A stretch of 64,000 nucleotides of DNA from assembly GCF_900119085.1 (NCBI RefSeq), contig NZ_FPIQ01000005.1:90795-154794 (forward strand). The letters are read 5' to 3'. How positions within the stretch are numbered: position 1 is the first letter of the stretch; each line of letters opens with the position of its first letter. The position numbers were made by a program, and so were the translations under genes. The notes below the pieces were generated by a model, which saw nothing but the letters and a program-made list of their open reading frames with translations, ran no database searches and was not told the DNA's origin. This DNA comes from Nitrosovibrio sp. Nv17 (lineage in GTDB: Bacteria; Pseudomonadota; Gammaproteobacteria; Burkholderiales; Nitrosomonadaceae). This document shows, one piece after another, positions 29,820-38,902 of this stretch.

Positions 29820-31214
29820 TCATTCATGATTCTGCTCGATGTTCTTTACCACGCGCTCCATGCGCATGAAACGCGACCCCTTGACGAGCACCGTCACGTC
29901 GGCTGCCAGCCGGCCTCGCAATTCCGCCAGCAATCCGGCGACATCGACGAAATGCCTCGCACCCTTGCCAAACGCCACCACCGCATGCGCGCTGGCTTCG
30001 CCCAGCGCAAGCAGTTCGTCTATCCCCAGTGTGCGCGCCTCCGCACCGATGCGCGCGTGAAATTCCCAGACGGCGTCTCCCAGTTCACCCATGTCGCCCA
30101 GCACCAGGATCTTTCGACCCGGTGCCTTCGCCAGCACCGCCAATGCAGCCTTCACCGACTCCGGGCTGGCGTTGTAGCTGTCGTCCATCAATGTCGCCCC
30201 GTGCAGCCCGCGTTTCGCCTGCATCCGTCCCGCCATCCCGCGGAACGCGGCAAGTCCGGACGCGATCGCCGTCCCGCCGATACCCAAGGCCACGGCAGCA
30301 GCCGCGGCGGCCAGCGCATTGCGCACGTTGTGCAGGCCGGGGACCTGCAGCCGCACCTCCTCACCGCCCCCGGGCAGTAGCAGCGTCACGTCGCTGCCCC
30401 TGAAGTCCGAGCGACAACGTGCCCCCACCGTGGGGGTGCCCGTCAATCCGAAATCGACCACTGCCCTGCTTCCGGCAAGTGTCCGCCAGCGTTCCGCATA
30501 CGGATCGTCGGCATTGATCACGGCGATGCCATGCGGATCGAGTCCTTCGAATATCTCGCCCTTGGCGCGTGCAACCGCCTCCAGCGATCCCAGGCCCTGA
30601 ACGTGCGCCGCTCCGGCATTGATGACCAGGGCAACGCCGGGTCGCGCCAGCCGGGTCAAATAGGCGATTTCGCCCGGACGGTTCATGCCCATCTCGATTA
30701 CCGCGTACCGATGCCGATCACGCAGCCTCAGCAGCGTCAACGGTACGCCGATGTCGTTATTGAAATTGCCCGCCGTTGCCAGCACCCTGTCGAGCTCGCC
30801 CGTATCCGGCGCTCCGCCGCATTCCGCCACCGTCTGCCGCAGAATGCAGGCGATCATCTCCTTGACCGTGGTCTTGCCATTGCTGCCCGTCACCGCCACC
30901 ACCGGGATGCCGAAGCGGTCACGCCATGCAGCAGCCAGTCGGCCCAGTCCCAGGCGAGTGTCCGGCACCTGGATCAGAGGCAGATCCGATCCCCCGTCAA
31001 CCACCACGTGATCGCGCGCGACCATCGCGGCGGCCGCACCCCGCGCCGCCGCCGCGGCCAGAAATTCATGACCGTCGAACCGCTCTCCCACCAAAGCCAC
31101 GAACAGATCGCCGTCGCCCAGCGTGCGGCTGTCGGTACTCACGCCGGCGAACACCGCATTCCGGCCGCTCCAGTCGGCCTGGAGAGCTTCCGCCGCCGCC
31201 CGTACCGCCATCAT
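29820..31214 (-). CDS. murF: UDP-N-acetylmuramoyl-tripeptide--D-alanyl-D-alanine ligase
   Basis: Last Mur ligase, adding D-Ala-D-Ala, 464 residues. [15 protein letters not shown] is the ATP loop, GMNRPGEIAYLTRLARP and DSYNASPESVKAAL are MurF motifs. The ATGATG start overlaps the murE stop by four bases. A 60-base gap to mraY has no obvious signal. Confidence 0.96.
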   Translation of the reverse strand: MMAVRAAAEALQADWSGRNAVFAGVSTDSRTLGDGDLFVALVGERFDGHEFLAAAAARGAAAAMVARDHVVVDGGSDLPLIQVPDTRLGLGRLAAAWRDRFGIPVVAVTGSNGKTTVKEMIACILRQTVAECGGAPDTGELDRVLATAGNFNNDIGVPLTLLRLRDRHRYAVIEMGMNRPGEIAYLTRLARPGVALVINAGAAHVQGLGSLEAVARAKGEIFEGLDPHGIAVINADDPYAERWRTLAGSRAVVDFGLTGTPTVGARCRSDFRGSDVTLLLPGGGEEVRLQVPGLHNVRNALAAAAAAVALGIGGTAIASGLAAFRGMAGRMQAKRGLHGATLMDDSYNASPESVKAALAVLAKAPGRKILVLGDMGELGDAVWEFHARIGAEARTLGIDELLALGEASAHAVVAFGKGARHFVDVAGLLAELRGRLAADVTVLVKGSRFMRMERVVKNIEQNHE

Positions 31215-32761
31215 GTCGCAGGCGCTGCGGCGGCAAGGCGCTGCAACGCTTCCCGGGCGACCCCGACGTCGCTGAAGGGAAACCTGGTCCCGCCCGCCTC
31301 CTGGTACGTCTCATGTCCTTTGCCTGCGATCAGCACGGCATCCTGCGCGCGCGCGCCGCGAATCGCCCGCTGGATGGCCGCCGCGCGGTCTGCCTCGATA
31401 TGGCAGGGATGGCTCGCGCCCGCCTCGATCTGGCTGATGATGGCGCGTGGATCCTCCCCGCGCGGATTGTCGCTGGTGAGAATCACCTCGTCGGCGAACC
31501 GGGTCGCCGCTGCGCCCATCAAAGGTCGTTTTCCGGGATCGCGCTCGCCCCCGCAGCCGAGCACGCAGGTCAACCTGGGAGCGTCGCTCTGTGGCCGCGG
31601 CTCCGCCGAAGTGCTGGCCAGCATCTCGCGCAGCGCCGTCAGTGCCTGCTCCAGCGCATCCGGGGTATGGGCGTAGTCCACCACCACCAACGGCCGGTCA
31701 CAGACACGCTCCATTCTTCCCGCCACCGGCGACACCTGCCGCAGCGCTCGCAAGGCGTCGGCCAAACTCCTTCCCCCTGCCAGCAGCACCGCCAGCACCG
31801 CCAGCAGATTCGAGGCGTTGAAGCGCCCCACCAGCCGGGTTTCAAGCGTGCCGCACTCGCTGCCGGATGCCGCTTCGAACACGACATCGAATACCATGCC
31901 TTCCGGATCGTGCCTGAGATTGCCGCCATGCAGCCGCGCGCGCTTTTCCGAAACCGGATATCGAGCGGCTGCATCGTCAAAACCGTACCCGATGATCGCC
32001 TGTCCGTCCGGAAGCCGTCGCGACAGTTCGATGCCGTATCCATCGTCGAGATTGAGGACGGCATGTCCCAGCCCGGGCCACTGGAACAGCCTTGCCTTGA
32101 CGGCCGCGTATGTCTCCATGCTGCCGTGGTAGTCGAGATGATCGCGGGAGAGATTGGTGAACACCGCCACCGCGAACGCCGATCCATTGACGCGCCCCTG
32201 CTCGATCCCGTGCGACGATACCTCCATCGCCACGCAACGTGCGCCCTGCCGAACATAGTCAGCCAGTATCCGCTGCAACTGCACCGCATCCGGCGTGGTA
32301 TGGGTGGCGGCGTCGAGCGCTTCGGGAAAACCGTTTCCCAGTGTGCCGATGACCGCCGTGCGATCGCCCAGAAGACTCAGGGCCTGCGCGATCCAATGAC
32401 TGCAGGAGGTCTTGCCGTTGGTGCCGGTGATGCCGACGAGCCGCAGTCTGCGTGAAGGATGGCCGTACACCCGGTCGGCGATGGCACCCGCACGGGCCCG
32501 CAATCCCTCCACGGGCAGATTGGGAACCTGCCACGCCGGCTCCCACGCAAAGCCGCGGGGCTCCCACAGGATCGCGTTGGCGCCGGCGGCCAGCGCCTGG
32601 GGGATGAACCGGCGCGCATCCAGGCGTTTGCCGGGATACGCCAGGAACGTATCTCCCGGCCTGATCAGGCGGCTGTCCGTAACAAGATTTTCGATTCCGA
32701 CCCCCAGGTTATCCAAGGCAAGGAAATCGTTCAGTTCTGCACGTTCCGGTTCCCGGCTCAT
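31211..32761 (-). CDS. murE: UDP-MurNAc-L-Ala-D-Glu:meso-diaminopimelate ligase
   Basis: Third Mur ligase, 516 residues. ATP loop ITGTNGKTSCSHWIA, and the substrate-selecting motif DNPRGEDP, which marks meso-diaminopimelate rather than lysine specificity and fits a Gram-negative wall. The ATG overlaps the ftsI stop as ATGA; the 25 residues upstream in the open frame lack family similarity. Confidence 0.97.
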   Translation of the reverse strand: MSREPERAELNDFLALDNLGVGIENLVTDSRLIRPGDTFLAYPGKRLDARRFIPQALAAGANAILWEPRGFAWEPAWQVPNLPVEGLRARAGAIADRVYGHPSRRLRLVGITGTNGKTSCSHWIAQALSLLGDRTAVIGTLGNGFPEALDAATHTTPDAVQLQRILADYVRQGARCVAMEVSSHGIEQGRVNGSAFAVAVFTNLSRDHLDYHGSMETYAAVKARLFQWPGLGHAVLNLDDGYGIELSRRLPDGQAIIGYGFDDAAARYPVSEKRARLHGGNLRHDPEGMVFDVVFEAASGSECGTLETRLVGRFNASNLLAVLAVLLAGGRSLADALRALRQVSPVAGRMERVCDRPLVVVDYAHTPDALEQALTALREMLASTSAEPRPQSDAPRLTCVLGCGGERDPGKRPLMGAAATRFADEVILTSDNPRGEDPRAIISQIEAGASHPCHIEADRAAAIQRAIRGARAQDAVLIAGKGHETYQEAGGTRFPFSDVGVAREALQRLAAAAPAT

Positions 32762-34494
32762 GCGCCACTCTTCGAACCCGGGGCCATGGTGAGCGATACC
32801 CCGTTGCGAACAGGAGCATCGGGGGGAACATTCCATATGCGCAGGGCACCCCCCATCACCCGGCTGAATACCGGCGCTGCCACCGCACCGCCGAAATACT
32901 GGCCCGAAGAGGGCTCATCCAGCATGACGGCGATGACGAACCGCGGGTTGGAAGCCGGCGCATAACCCACGAAGGTCGACAGGTAGCGATTCTTCGCATA
33001 ACCCTTTCCCTCCGGCTTGTGCGCCGTGCCCGTCTTGCCCGCTACGCGATAGCCGTCGACTCGTGCCTTCGGAGCGGTACCGCCCGGCTGCGCCACCATC
33101 TCCAGCATCCTGCCCACGGCGAAGGCGGTCTCCGGCGAAACCACCTGCTTGCCCGCCACCCGGGCATCCAGCCTCCGCAGCGAGACGGGCTTGAGCTCCC
33201 CCTTCGATGCGAACAGGGTATAGGCGCGCGCCAGTTGCAGCAGACTCACGGCGATGCCGTGGCCATAGGACATCGTCGCCTGTTCGATGGGACGCCAGGT
33301 GCGATGGGGACGCAATCTGCCGCCGACTTCGCCGGGGAAACCCGATCCGGTGGGCGCACCGAATCCCGATTCGCTGAGCATCTCCCACAGCGTCTGCGGC
33401 GCCAGCGACAGGGCGATCTTCGCGGAACCGACGTTGCTGGACTTCTGTATCACCTGCGCGACCGTCAGCGGCCCCTCCTTGTGGGCATCACGTATCACCG
33501 CCCGGCCGATGGAGAATGCGCCCGAACCGGTCTCGAGCACCGTGTCGGGGGTCACTTCCCCGGACTCCAGCGCGGCAGCCACGGTGAACGGCTTCAGGGT
33601 CGATCCCGGCTCGAACATGTCGGTCAACGCCCTGTTGCGCGCGCGCGACCCACGCATGCGCTGACGATTGTTGGGGTTGTACGTGGGCAGGTTGACGAGC
33701 GCCAACAGTTCTCCGCTCTGCGCATCAAGCACCACGATGCCGCCCGCCTTGGCCTTATAGGTATCGATCGCCTGGGTCAACTCGCGGAACGCAAGATACT
33801 GGATCCTGCTGTCGAGGGACAAGGCCATGTCTTTCCCGGACTGCGGCGCGCGGATGCTTTCCACGTCCTCGACGATACGCCCCTTGCGATCCTTGATGAC
33901 ACGGCGACTACCGGGCTTTCCCGCCAGCTCATCCTGCCACGCCAATTCCAAGCCTTCGCGGCCGATGTCGTCGACGTCGGTGAAACCGAGCACGTGCGCC
34001 GTCAGCTCGCCGGCCGGGTAGTAGCGACGATATTCGCGCTTGAGGAAGATACCCGGCAGGTTGAGCTCCACCACCCTGGCCGCGGTCTCAGGCGACAGGT
34101 GTCGCTTCAGATAGACGAAGTCACGACCCGCGCCCGGATACGAACCGCTGACACGCCGCTGGATTTCCTCGAAATCGACCTGTAACAGCTGCGCCAGCTG
34201 CTTCAGCTGCCGGGGCGTCGCCTCCACATTCTGGGGACTTGCCCATACCGACTCCACCGGGGTGCTGATTGCCAGCGGCTTTCCCTCCCGATCGGTGATG
34301 ATCCCGCGATCCGCACTCATTTCCAGCAAGCGGCTGTAGCGCGACTTGCCCTCCTGCTGCAGGAAGCCATTGTGCATTCCCTGCAGATAGGCCGCGCGTA
34401 CCGTCAACGCCACCATGCCCAGCAGGATGCAGGCCACCAGCAGGCGCGACCGGCCCGCCGGCAGGATCGCGCTCGGCGGGCGAACGGGCATCAT
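32758..34494 (-). CDS. ftsI: Peptidoglycan transpeptidase FtsI (PBP3)
   Basis: Class B penicillin-binding protein for septal crosslinking, 578 residues. One N-terminal membrane helix (about 16-35), the PBP dimer domain from about residue 60, and a transpeptidase domain with the nucleophile in GSTLKP (Ser298-Lys301), SSN in QKSSNVGS, and KTGTAHK. It overlaps ftsL by four bases. Confidence 0.97.
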   Translation of the reverse strand: MMPVRPPSAILPAGRSRLLVACILLGMVALTVRAAYLQGMHNGFLQQEGKSRYSRLLEMSADRGIITDREGKPLAISTPVESVWASPQNVEATPRQLKQLAQLLQVDFEEIQRRVSGSYPGAGRDFVYLKRHLSPETAARVVELNLPGIFLKREYRRYYPAGELTAHVLGFTDVDDIGREGLELAWQDELAGKPGSRRVIKDRKGRIVEDVESIRAPQSGKDMALSLDSRIQYLAFRELTQAIDTYKAKAGGIVVLDAQSGELLALVNLPTYNPNNRQRMRGSRARNRALTDMFEPGSTLKPFTVAAALESGEVTPDTVLETGSGAFSIGRAVIRDAHKEGPLTVAQVIQKSSNVGSAKIALSLAPQTLWEMLSESGFGAPTGSGFPGEVGGRLRPHRTWRPIEQATMSYGHGIAVSLLQLARAYTLFASKGELKPVSLRRLDARVAGKQVVSPETAFAVGRMLEMVAQPGGTAPKARVDGYRVAGKTGTAHKPEGKGYAKNRYLSTFVGYAPASNPRFVIAVMLDEPSSGQYFGGAVAAPVFSRVMGGALRIWNVPPDAPVRNGVSLTMAPGSKSGA

Positions 34495-34802
34495 GGAGCC
34501 CCGCCTTCCCCGGGAGCGACAACCACCGGGTCACTCGCCCGTACCGGCGAGATCACCTGTATGCGCGTGGCATCCGGCACGCGCATGCGCAACCGGCCGG
34601 TCGCGATCTGCTCGATGCGCGCCGGCATTGCCCAGGTACTCTGCTCGAGCTGCAGTTGCCCCCACTCCACGGCCAGCTGCGCCGTCTGCTCCTGCTCTTT
34701 TTCCAGTTCCACGAAAAGTTTGCGCGCCCGGTGCTGCGACGTCACCACCCCCAACGCGCAGGCGATGAGGATCAGTGTCAGCAGCATGTTGGTCCTGGCC
34801 AC
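34491..34802 (-). CDS. ftsL: Cell division protein FtsL
   Basis: A 103-residue bitopic protein with a transmembrane helix at residues 6-21 followed by a leucine-zipper-like coiled coil (HRARKLFVELEKEQEQ). It would form the FtsQLB complex with FtsQ and an FtsB encoded elsewhere. The start shown is a GTG at 34802; an ATG at 34787 has a better ribosome site (AGGA five bases upstream) and would shorten it by five residues. Confidence 0.9.
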   Translation of the reverse strand: MARTNMLLTLILIACALGVVTSQHRARKLFVELEKEQEQTAQLAVEWGQLQLEQSTWAMPARIEQIATGRLRMRVPDATRIQVISPVRASDPVVVAPGEGGAP

Positions 34803-34817
34803 GTCAGCCGCCCGTCG

Positions 34818-35777
34818 TCATCGGGACTCCGACTGCGACCCCGCCAGCGCGTCGACCCGTTCCGCCACTCTCATGGTCGCGCTCCTGGCCCTGGGATTGG
34901 CCGCCAGCTCCGCCATGCCCGGCCGCACCTTGCCCATCAGGCGCAGGGTACGACGGCTCAGGGCGTGCAATTCCCGCTCCCGCAGGGGAACGCCGCGCGG
35001 CAACGCATCGGCCTCTGCCGATGCGCGCATGAAACGCTTCACCATCCGGTCTTCCAGGGAATGGAAACTGATGACCACCAGCCGGCCGCCGGGATTCAGG
35101 CTGTCCACGCATTGCGGCAGGGCCCGCGACAAGGCGTCGAGTTCCTGATTGAGATGAATCCGTATGGCCTGGAAGGTACGCGTGGCCGGATTCTGATTTT
35201 CCCGGCTGCGCGCGCGCGAGCGCACGGTCGCCACCACCAGCGCGACGAGCTGGAATGTCGTGACAATGGGCTGCCGCGCCCTTGCCGCAACAATTGCTCT
35301 TGCAATCTGCCTAGCAAACCGTTCTTCGCCATAGTTCCTGATGACCTCCTCCAAGTGCGCCTCCGGGACCCCGGCCAGCCATTGTGCCGCCGTCTCGCCC
35401 TGGCTGGTATCCATGCGCATGTCCAGCGGCCCGTCCAGCCGATAACTGAACCCGCGGGATGCTTCCTCCAGTTGCGGCGAGGAGACCCCCAGATCCAGCA
35501 GGATACCGTCTACTCGCGCCACCCCCTGCTGCCGCAGCGCCTCCCCCAGTTGCGAGAAGCTCGCATGAATCAAGTGCAGGCGCGGATCGGGAATTCGTTC
35601 TCCCTCCGCCAGAGCGGCCGGATCCCGATCGAATGCCAGCAACCTCCCATGCGGCCCCAGCCGCTCCAGTATCGCGCGGCTGTGGCCGCCGCGCCCGAAC
35701 GTTCCATCCACATACACGCCGTCCGCTCGGACGACCAGGGCGTCCACTGCTTCCTGCAGCAGGACCGGGACGTGCAT
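34818..35777 (-). CDS. rsmH: 16S rRNA (cytosine(1402)-N(4))-methyltransferase RsmH
   Basis: SAM-dependent methyltransferase of 319 residues modifying the ribosomal P site. It starts [13 protein letters not shown], the family N-terminus, with the SAM loop [14 protein letters not shown], and ends with SYHSLEDR-type motif (here [11 protein letters not shown]) and ANPRARSA. The ATG at 35777 lies 19 bases after mraZ; a TTG 39 bases further upstream overlapping the mraZ end is possible. Confidence 0.95.
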   Translation of the reverse strand: MHVPVLLQEAVDALVVRADGVYVDGTFGRGGHSRAILERLGPHGRLLAFDRDPAALAEGERIPDPRLHLIHASFSQLGEALRQQGVARVDGILLDLGVSSPQLEEASRGFSYRLDGPLDMRMDTSQGETAAQWLAGVPEAHLEEVIRNYGEERFARQIARAIVAARARQPIVTTFQLVALVVATVRSRARSRENQNPATRTFQAIRIHLNQELDALSRALPQCVDSLNPGGRLVVISFHSLEDRMVKRFMRASAEADALPRGVPLRERELHALSRRTLRLMGKVRPGMAELAANPRARSATMRVAERVDALAGSQSESR

Positions 35778-35796
35778 CGACGCATCGGCCGCGCCG

Positions 35797-36240
35797 TCAA
35801 AGCGAGAAACCGTCAAGCTCCGGCGGAATGCCGTCCTTGAAAATGAGCGCGTCATCCATCTGCACGTTCCATTTCTCGGCATCCCACAATTCGAATTTCA
35901 TGCCCTGGCCCATCAGCACCACATCCTTGCTCAAGCCGGCAAACTGGCGCAGCAGGGGCGGCAGCAGGATGCGGCCGCCGCCATCCATCTCCACATCACT
36001 GGCGTTGCCGACGAGCAGGCGCTGCAGGTTCCGTATCCGGGAGTCGAAGCTGGACAAGCCAATGAGCTTCTGTTCCAGAGGTTCCCATACAGGCTGCGGA
36101 TAGATCAGCAGGCAGCGGGAAGGATCCGCGGTGACGATCATGCGCCCGGCGCACAGGGAGGCCAGAGCATCCCGGTACTTCACAGGAACCGCGAGTCGCC
36201 CCTTATTGTCCAGGCTGATAGGTGTGCTGCCGCGAAACAT
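35797..36240 (-). CDS. mraZ: Transcriptional regulator MraZ
   Basis: A 147-residue protein with two SpoVT-AbrB-type DNA-binding repeats ([19 protein letters not shown] and a second near [16 protein letters not shown]). MraZ represses its own dcw operon in E. coli and other bacteria. AGGA lies seven bases upstream of the ATG. It is the first gene of the 18-kb cluster, and MraZ-type boxes are visible about 95-110 bases upstream. Confidence 0.95.
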   Translation of the reverse strand: MFRGSTPISLDNKGRLAVPVKYRDALASLCAGRMIVTADPSRCLLIYPQPVWEPLEQKLIGLSSFDSRIRNLQRLLVGNASDVEMDGGGRILLPPLLRQFAGLSKDVVLMGQGMKFELWDAEKWNVQMDDALIFKDGIPPELDGFSL

Positions 36241-36622
36241 TCGGTTTCCTCGCGCTCCGGCAGCCGCTCGATCCCAGGAAATCGACCATCGGGAGAGAGA
36301 TGAACTGCACAATAATCCACTTTATTATTTTAAATCCCCATAATTACCCACTGTAATTAATAATATTCGTGAAGTCAAGTGAATACGATGCGTTTGTTGT
36401 TATGTGACAAGGACTTAAGGTAGAGATCGGCAAAATCCTTTCTCTGCCCCAATACCCTATTAAAATAAAGGGGATGTGGAAGACTGTTAAGGTTGTTTAC
36501 CAGATCGTGGCGTGAAAGCCCCTGCGGCATGGACGGAGAGCGAGCCGCGCGCACTGTCGGCGGCACGACCGGCTGTACCTACCGCTGGAGGAGGGTGGAG
36601 GCATGTCGTGAAGGGGAATGTC
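36241..36622. promoter_or_regulatory. AT-rich control region ahead of the dcw cluster
   Basis: A 382-bp stretch without a convincing gene, between the mraZ start and the relA stop. The part from about 36305 to 36480 is markedly AT-rich against the GC-rich surroundings. Read on the minus strand it contains a TTGACT (near 36380) and a TAAAAT (near 36330), hexamers that flank the MraZ boxes but are not at standard spacing from each other. The remainder, 36480-36622, is GC-rich and shows nothing I can name. Confidence 0.5.
36336..36350 (-). promoter_or_regulatory. MraZ-binding boxes
   Basis: On the minus strand TGGGT (36346-36350) and TGGGG (36336-36340) are spaced by five bases, the 10-bp repeat unit of TGGGN boxes bound by MraZ in E. 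coli and Neisseria. A third, imperfect TGGAT lies at 36315-36319. Autoregulation of the operon is expected from the family. Confidence 0.55.
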
Positions 36623-38902
36623 CTATCGCCGGGCGGCGGACATCACGTCTGGCACGTTCCGTATCCAGCCGAGAACCCGGTGCAATTGCGCCAGATCACC
36701 GATTCTCAGCGTGAACAGCATGACCGCGAGCTCCCGTCGGCACTGGGTGTGGGTGGCGATTACATTGATCTTCTCGCGCAGCAGGATGGTCGAGATGTCG
36801 TTCAGCAGCCCTGGACGGTCGAATGCCCGAATCTCGACGTCGACCGGATAGCCAGCACCATGCTTCGACGCATCCCAATCCGCTGCGACCAGACGTTCCA
36901 TGCTTTCCGCCGCCAGCCGCGTCAGGCTGGCGCAACCCTGCCGGTGGATGGTGATGCCGCGCCCGCGGGTGACGAAGCCGACGATGGCATCGGGAGGTGC
37001 CGGTTTGCAGCATTTCGCCAGGACCGTGAGCAACTTGTCGACGCCGACGATGAGCACGCCGTCTTCGGGCCCCGCGGCGGATCTCCTGTTTCCCGATGAT
37101 TCCGCCGCCACCGCCACCATGCCGGACGTGCCCGGTGCACTCGTCTCGGCGGCATCCATCCGGCCCTGCAGGAACCCGCTCAGCTGATGACTGTTGATGT
37201 CGCCGCGCGCCACAGCGGCAAGAAAGGCGTCGAGCCTGGAAAACCCGAATGCGGCAGCCACCTTCTCCAGTCCCAGCGCCGTCATGCCCTGGCGCTGCAT
37301 CTCCTTTTCCACGGTTGCCCGCCCTTGCAGGAGGGAGGTTTCGCGCTGCTGCGCGTTGAACCACTGCTTGACCTTGGAGCGGGCACGGGGACTCTTGAGG
37401 TAGCCCAGAGCGGGATTGAGCCAATCGCGGCTCGGTCCGCCCTGCTTGGCCGCGATGATCTCCACCCGTTGCGCGTTCTGAAGCGGGTGATCGAGCGTCA
37501 CCATGATGCCGTCAACCTTCGCCCCGCGGCAGCGGTGGCCAAGGTCGCTGTGGACGTGGTAGGCGAAATCGACCGGGGTGGCGCCGCGGGGCAGGGAAAT
37601 CACCTTGCCCTGGGGCGTGAGCACATAGACCGAATCCTGGAACAACGCGGTCTTGAAGTGTTCCGCCAGTTCCCCGGCGTCTTCCACGTCATTCTTCCAT
37701 TCCAGGATTTGCCTCAGCCAGACGATCTTTTCCTCGTAACGGGCATCCCGTCTCGCACCCTCCTTGTAGCGCCAGTGGGCAGCCACGCCCATCTCGGAGT
37801 GCCGATGCATCTCGTGGGTGCGTATCTGGATTTCGATCACCTTGTCTTCCGGCCCCATCACGGCGGTATGGAGCGAACGATAGTCGTTGCTCTTCGGCCG
37901 CGCAATGTAGTCGTCGAATTCCTTGGGAATCGGCGTCCACAGATTGTGCACCATTCCCAGCACGGCATAGCAGTCCTTGATGTCGTTCACCAGGATGCGC
38001 ACCGCCCGGGCATCGTGGATCTCCTTGAAGCCTACATCCTTGCGCCGCATTTTCCTGTATATGCTGTAGATGTGCTTGGGACGCCCGGTCACCTCGGCCA
38101 CGATGCGGGCCTGATGCAGTTCCTGCTGCAGTTTTGCCACCACCCTGGCGATATACCGCTCCCGGCTGTCACGGGTCTCTTCGAGCAGCCGGGCAATCTC
38201 CTGGTAGCGCTCGGGCTCGAGTATCCGGAACGACAGATCCTCCAGCTCCCACTTTACCCGCCACAACCCCAGGCGATTGGCGAGGGGGGCGAAGATCTCC
38301 AGCGTTTCAATCGCCACCTCCACGTGCCGGGCAGCGTCATTGGCAACGAGGTGCCGCATCGTCTGCACGCGATCGGCCAGCGCGATGATGACCACGCGTA
38401 TGTCTTCCGCCATCGCCAGCAGCATTTTCCGCAGCGCCTCGATCTGGGCGCCATGATCCACCCCACGACGCCCGCTCTTCTTTGCCGCTCCCAGGATGTG
38501 GATGCGGCCCATGCGCACCACGCCTTCCACCAGGTGGGCCACCGTCTCGCCGAAGGCCGATTGCAGCGCCTCCCGGAAACCCTCCGGCGAATCCGGGGTG
38601 CCGCACAGCAGTCCCGCAACCAGGGTGTCGGCATCGACCCGCAGTGACGCCAGGATCGATACGACCCCTGCCACATGCCGATCGGCCGCCTCGCCGTCCG
38701 GCAGGCGTCTGCCTGCATACAGCGGCTGGGAAAACGTCCATGCGCGCCGCAGGGTGTCGGCCTCCCCGGCAGAAGCGGGCAGCGCGGACAACACGGGCTC
38801 CAGCCAGGCGGCGGTTGCCGCGGGCAGGGGATCAGGCGGCGGCATTCCCGGCATATCGGACAAGGGGCGGTTCACTGCGACAATCGGGCATTCTGATTTC
38901 AT
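36623..38902 (-). CDS. relA: RelA-type (p)ppGpp synthetase
   Basis: Ribosome-associated stringent-response synthetase, 759 residues. The N-terminal hydrolase domain has lost its HD motif (LLCGTPD at 98-104 where SpoT has LLHDVVED), and the synthetase domain has EFDD at 328-331, the ExDD form of monofunctional RelA rather than the RxKD of bifunctional Rel/SpoT. TGS, CC-type (AKCCKPAPPDAIVGFVTRG) and C-terminal ACT regulatory domains follow. So a separate SpoT should be elsewhere. The start overlaps the comEC stop by four bases. A start at Met17 or Met20 is also possible. Confidence 0.95.
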   Translation of the reverse strand: MKSECPIVAVNRPLSDMPGMPPPDPLPAATAAWLEPVLSALPASAGEADTLRRAWTFSQPLYAGRRLPDGEAADRHVAGVVSILASLRVDADTLVAGLLCGTPDSPEGFREALQSAFGETVAHLVEGVVRMGRIHILGAAKKSGRRGVDHGAQIEALRKMLLAMAEDIRVVIIALADRVQTMRHLVANDAARHVEVAIETLEIFAPLANRLGLWRVKWELEDLSFRILEPERYQEIARLLEETRDSRERYIARVVAKLQQELHQARIVAEVTGRPKHIYSIYRKMRRKDVGFKEIHDARAVRILVNDIKDCYAVLGMVHNLWTPIPKEFDDYIARPKSNDYRSLHTAVMGPEDKVIEIQIRTHEMHRHSEMGVAAHWRYKEGARRDARYEEKIVWLRQILEWKNDVEDAGELAEHFKTALFQDSVYVLTPQGKVISLPRGATPVDFAYHVHSDLGHRCRGAKVDGIMVTLDHPLQNAQRVEIIAAKQGGPSRDWLNPALGYLKSPRARSKVKQWFNAQQRETSLLQGRATVEKEMQRQGMTALGLEKVAAAFGFSRLDAFLAAVARGDINSHQLSGFLQGRMDAAETSAPGTSGMVAVAAESSGNRRSAAGPEDGVLIVGVDKLLTVLAKCCKPAPPDAIVGFVTRGRGITIHRQGCASLTRLAAESMERLVAADWDASKHGAGYPVDVEIRAFDRPGLLNDISTILLREKINVIATHTQCRRELAVMLFTLRIGDLAQLHRVLGWIRNVPDVMSAARR

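Noticed and set aside
36375-36566. A 63-codon minus-strand frame ahead of mraZ
   Set aside because: No ribosome site or domain, and it spans the AT-rich regulatory region.
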